A stretch of 9,867 nucleotides of DNA from Pseudomonadota bacterium (GTDB taxonomy: Bacteria; Pseudomonadota; Alphaproteobacteria; Caulobacterales; Caulobacteraceae), in NCBI GenBank assembly GCA_023433585.1, contig JAEZCL010000095.1:1-9867 (forward strand). The letters are read 5' to 3'. Positions within the stretch are counted from its first letter, which is position 1. Each line of letters begins with the position of its first letter. This document shows, one piece after another, positions 7,635 to 9,867 of this stretch. The notes under the pieces were generated by a model. It was not told the DNA's origin. It made no database searches and worked only from the letters and a program-made list of their open reading frames with translations. The translations under genes were made by a program, and so were the position numbers.

Positions 7635-9038
7635 ATGAACGCCGAAGCCGACCGCAAGCTGTTCCTGGGCGGACGCCTCAAGCGGTTGCGGCGCGAGCTG
7701 AACCTGTCCCAGACGGCCATGGCGGCGGACCTGGGCGTCTCACCCAGCTATCTGAACCATATCGAGCGCAACCAGCGGCCCGTTTCGGCCCAGCTTCTGC
7801 TGCGCCTGGCCGAGACCTATGACGTGGACCTGCGCGCCTTCGGAGGCCAGGCGGGCGCGGGCGGCGAGGCGGCTCTGTCGGAGGTCTTCGCCGATCCCCT
7901 GTTCCAGGGCATCCCGGTGCCGCGCCACGAAATCCTGCAACTGGCCGAGGACCTGCCCGGCGCCGCCGACGCCGTGATCCGCCTCTACCGCGCCCTGGCC
8001 ACGGGGCGCCCCGCCGTCCCGACCACAGAGACCCCCGGCCCCGCCGACTGGGTGCGCGACCACATCCAGGCGCGCCGCAACCATTTCCCCGAACTGGACC
8101 TGATGGGCGAGGCGCTGCACGCCGACCTGGCCCCCGACGCCGCCACGCTCCAGACCACGGGCGCCGAAACCCTGATCCGCGAGCGGCTGAAGGCCCGGCA
8201 CGACATGGGCGTGCGCGTCATGCCCGCCGAGGTGATGGTGGAATGGACCCGCCGCTTCGACCCGCACCGCAAACGGCTCCTGTTGTCCGAAACCCTGCCC
8301 CCCGCCTCGCGCGCCTTCGCCCTGGCCTATCAGCTGGGCCTGATGGAGCACGGCGGCGAGCTTCAGGCGCTGGTCGATCAGGCCGCGCCGCCGGACGCCG
8401 CCTCAGCGCGGCTGCTCAAGGTCTCGCTGGCCAACACCCTGGCGGCGGCGATCCTCATGCCCTACGGCGCCGTCCACGCCCTGGCGGAACAGACCGGCTA
8501 TGACATCGAGGCCCTGTGCGCCCGCTTCGGCGTGTCGTTCGAACAGGCGGCCCATCGCCTGACCACCCTGTCGCGTCCGACCGCCAGGGGCGTCCCCTTC
8601 TTCTTCCTGCGCGTGGACGCGGCGGGCAACGTCTCCAAGCGCTACGCCTCGGCCGCCTTTCCCTTCGCCCGGTTCGGCGGCGGCTGCCCGCGCTGGCGCC
8701 TGCACGAGGCCTTCCGCGCGCCGGGCCGCGTCCTGACCCAGATCGTCGAGACCCCGGACGGCGGGCGCTGGTTCACCCTGGCCCGCACCGTCCCCCGCCA
8801 GGGGACGCAGGATCATGACCTGGCCGTGGGCCTGGGCTGCGAGCTGAAGCACGCCCATCGCCTGACCTATGCGCGCGGCCTGGACCTGGAGGCGCCCGAG
8901 GTCACCGGCATCGGCCCCGCCTGTCGCCTGTGCGACCGCCACCCCTGCGCCGAGCGCGCCGAACCGCCCCACGGCCGCCCGCTCGCCGTGGACGACTGGG
9001 CCAAGTCCGTCAGCGCCTGGCCCTTCGCGGGGGTCTGA
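7635..9038 (+). CDS. XRE-family short-chain fatty acyl-CoA regulator (ScfR/RamB/PccR-like), probable glyoxylate operon regulator
   Basis: This 467-residue DNA-binding protein has an amino-terminal XRE helix-turn-helix (about 12-66; SQTAMAADLGVSPSYLNHIERNQRPVS is the core). The middle region (about 190-310) resembles the ImmA/IrrE-like domain, but no HExxH zinc-peptidase motif is present where it would be expected (around AYQLGLMEH, 231-239). It is therefore probably a non-catalytic ligand domain. The carboxy-terminal region has the family's conserved parts: FFFLRVDAAGNVSKR (322-336), FGGGCPRW with C351, GLGCE with C402, and the C-x2-C-x4-C cluster C430/C433/C438 followed by RAEPP. Proteins of this architecture (PccR in Rhodobacter, RamB in Paracoccus and Corynebacterium) regulate propionyl-CoA or glyoxylate genes in response to acyl-CoAs. 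Divergence from aceA points to control of the glyoxylate shunt. There is no Shine-Dalgarno before the ATG (CATACTGACAGA), so the mRNA may be leaderless or poorly translated. The exact ligand is unknown. Confidence 0.88.
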   Translation: MNAEADRKLFLGGRLKRLRRELNLSQTAMAADLGVSPSYLNHIERNQRPVSAQLLLRLAETYDVDLRAFGGQAGAGGEAALSEVFADPLFQGIPVPRHEILQLAEDLPGAADAVIRLYRALATGRPAVPTTETPGPADWVRDHIQARRNHFPELDLMGEALHADLAPDAATLQTTGAETLIRERLKARHDMGVRVMPAEVMVEWTRRFDPHRKRLLLSETLPPASRAFALAYQLGLMEHGGELQALVDQAAPPDAASARLLKVSLANTLAAAILMPYGAVHALAEQTGYDIEALCARFGVSFEQAAHRLTTLSRPTARGVPFFFLRVDAAGNVSKRYASAAFPFARFGGGCPRWRLHEAFRAPGRVLTQIVETPDGGRWFTLARTVPRQGTQDHDLAVGLGCELKHAHRLTYARGLDLEAPEVTGIGPACRLCDRHPCAERAEPPHGRPLAVDDWAKSVSAWPFAGV

Positions 9039-9041
9039 CGC

Positions 9042-9659
9042 TCAGATCTTGCCCGTCATGACCAGCCGCCGCAGCTTCTTGCCCAGCACGATCAGGCTTT
9101 CGCGGAACCGGATGGCCCTGGTCTCGGCGGGCGAGGCCTCGGCGTCGAAGGTCTTGAAGGCCACCCGCGCCCGGCGCTTGATCTTCATGGGACGAATGGC
9201 GGGGAAATGGGGCTTCAGCTTCGCCTCCCACCAGTCCGCGTCGTGCAGGGTCACATGGGCGTTGCGGCCGTCCGACAGCAGGGTGCGCGCCGGCGCCGTG
9301 TCGATGACCAGGACCGCCTCGTCGGCGACGGCCGCCATGTCGGCCAGCACCGCGTCCAGCTCGTCCTCGGGGATATGCTCCAGCACGTCCACATTGATGA
9401 GCACGTCGAAGCGCCGGTCCGGCCGCGCCGAAAACTCTGGCACCGCCGGGTCATAACGCCCCACGTCCGCGATCCCCAGCCGACGCCCCACCAGCGGACC
9501 CAGCAGCCCCTTGCCGCACCCATAGTCGATCAGGGACGCGGGCTTCAGCGCCTTCAGGTGCGGCAGGATCCACGGCAGGGTCTTGTGCCCCGTGGCGCCG
9601 TAAGAGGCGTCGGTGGAGTGGAACCCGGCGTATTCGCCGACCAGACTGTGTTCGTTCAT
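9042..9659 (-). CDS. Class I SAM-dependent methyltransferase
   Basis: The 205-residue protein has a Rossmann-type SAM-binding core. Motif I is LIDYGCGKG (43-51), an acidic residue ends the second strand (D70 in RYDP), and motif II/III covers FDVLINVDVLEHIPEDEL (84-101), where DVLEH is typical of Methyltransf_11/23-like enzymes. The carboxy end is basic (KIKRRAR, KKLRRL). No signal peptide or membrane segment is seen. The substrate cannot be deduced. The ATG at 9659 has AAGGA nine bases upstream; a GTG at 9680 with GGGAG three bases upstream would add seven residues and is almost equally good. The gene lies 56 bp downstream of an Hpt-like gene on the same strand and ends 3 bp from the convergent regulator, so no intergenic terminator fits. 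Confidence 0.82.
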   Translation of the reverse strand: MNEHSLVGEYAGFHSTDASYGATGHKTLPWILPHLKALKPASLIDYGCGKGLLGPLVGRRLGIADVGRYDPAVPEFSARPDRRFDVLINVDVLEHIPEDELDAVLADMAAVADEAVLVIDTAPARTLLSDGRNAHVTLHDADWWEAKLKPHFPAIRPMKIKRRARVAFKTFDAEASPAETRAIRFRESLIVLGKKLRRLVMTGKI

Positions 9660-9715
9660 CCAGGGGGATCCTTGCTGCACGATCTCCCTAGACCATTTTC
9701 AAAGTGGAGCGAACA

Positions 9716-9867
9716 TCATCCCTTGAGCGAGCGAAGCATCAGTTCGTGGCGCCAAGCCGCCACGTCGGCCAGCGCCCGGTCCAGTTCGTCGCGGACGCGG
9801 CGAAGGCTCGCGCCGTCCCCGGCCTCCGCCTCGGCGCAGGCGGCCGCCAGGGCGCCCGCCCCGATGC
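9716..9867 (-). CDS. C-terminal end of an Hpt (histidine phosphotransfer)-like protein, cut by window edge
   Basis: The frame enters at the window edge and ends at a TGA at 9716-9718, giving 49 residues. It reads IGAGALAAACAEAEAGDG followed by an amphipathic helix (SLRRVRDELDRALADVAAWRHEL). The G-A-x-x-L-A-x-x-C pattern followed by a helix is what is usually seen just after the phospho-acceptor His helix of Hpt domains. The His itself would lie outside the window, so the call is tentative. If correct, it could be a small phosphorelay protein or the end of a larger hybrid kinase; the hybrid kinase at 1924-4230 lacks an Hpt of its own, but a link between them is speculation. The methyltransferase gene follows 56 bp downstream on the same strand and may be cotranscribed. 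Confidence 0.45.
   Translation of the reverse strand, partial: IGAGALAAACAEAEAGDGASLRRVRDELDRALADVAAWRHELMLRSLKG

Noticed and set aside
6313..7638. A 441-residue plus-strand open frame running up to the regulator start
   Set aside because: It is antisense to aceA, and its composition reflects the complementary codons. Its end overlapping the regulator ATG looks like coincidence.

Overview
This is a GC-rich, gene-dense chromosomal window. It looks like an alphaproteobacterium, most likely of the Caulobacterales (Brevundimonas/Caulobacter-like). That placement is an inference from three things: the very high third-position GC, the phoR-then-pstC gene order, and the protein style of the MHYT kinase and the short-chain fatty acyl-CoA regulator. 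No taxonomic search was possible. Nearly all of the window is coding, and the GC content creates long open frames antisense to the real genes, which I have left out.

Layout. Positions 1-1797 (minus strand) hold a phosphate-starvation block. The sensor kinase gene phoR is followed by the 5' end of pstC, with a probable PhoB-binding Pho box between them. Divergent from phoR is a long membrane-bound hybrid histidine kinase (1924-4230, plus): an MHYT sensor, a PAS domain, a kinase core and a receiver. Positions 4233-7476 (minus) form a glyoxylate-shunt operon, aceA (isocitrate lyase) - a 69-residue unrecognised protein - aceB (malate synthase A). A 144-bp palindromic repeat sits between the small gene and aceB. 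Divergent from aceA is a 467-residue XRE-type regulator of the short-chain fatty acyl-CoA regulator (ScfR/RamB/PccR-like) family. The 158-bp gap between aceA and this regulator holds a striking cluster of GTCA/TGAC half-sites, the obvious candidate operator. The right end has a small SAM-dependent methyltransferase and the 3' end of a gene resembling an Hpt phosphotransfer domain, both on the minus strand.

How the parts work together. aceA and aceB encode the two dedicated enzymes of the glyoxylate bypass, used for growth on acetate and fatty acids. The divergent regulator very likely senses an acyl-CoA and controls both the operon and itself through the shared operators. PhoR would activate PhoB during phosphate limitation, and PhoB would drive pstC and the downstream high-affinity phosphate transporter genes through the Pho box. 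The hybrid kinase has no obvious partner here.

The most interesting points are the operator array, which differs from the motif I recall for this regulator family; the conserved-looking small gene inside the glyoxylate operon; and the palindromic repeat that has landed just before the aceB ribosome binding site while keeping an open frame into it. I see no CRISPR array, tRNA, rRNA, transposase or prophage gene, and no defence system.
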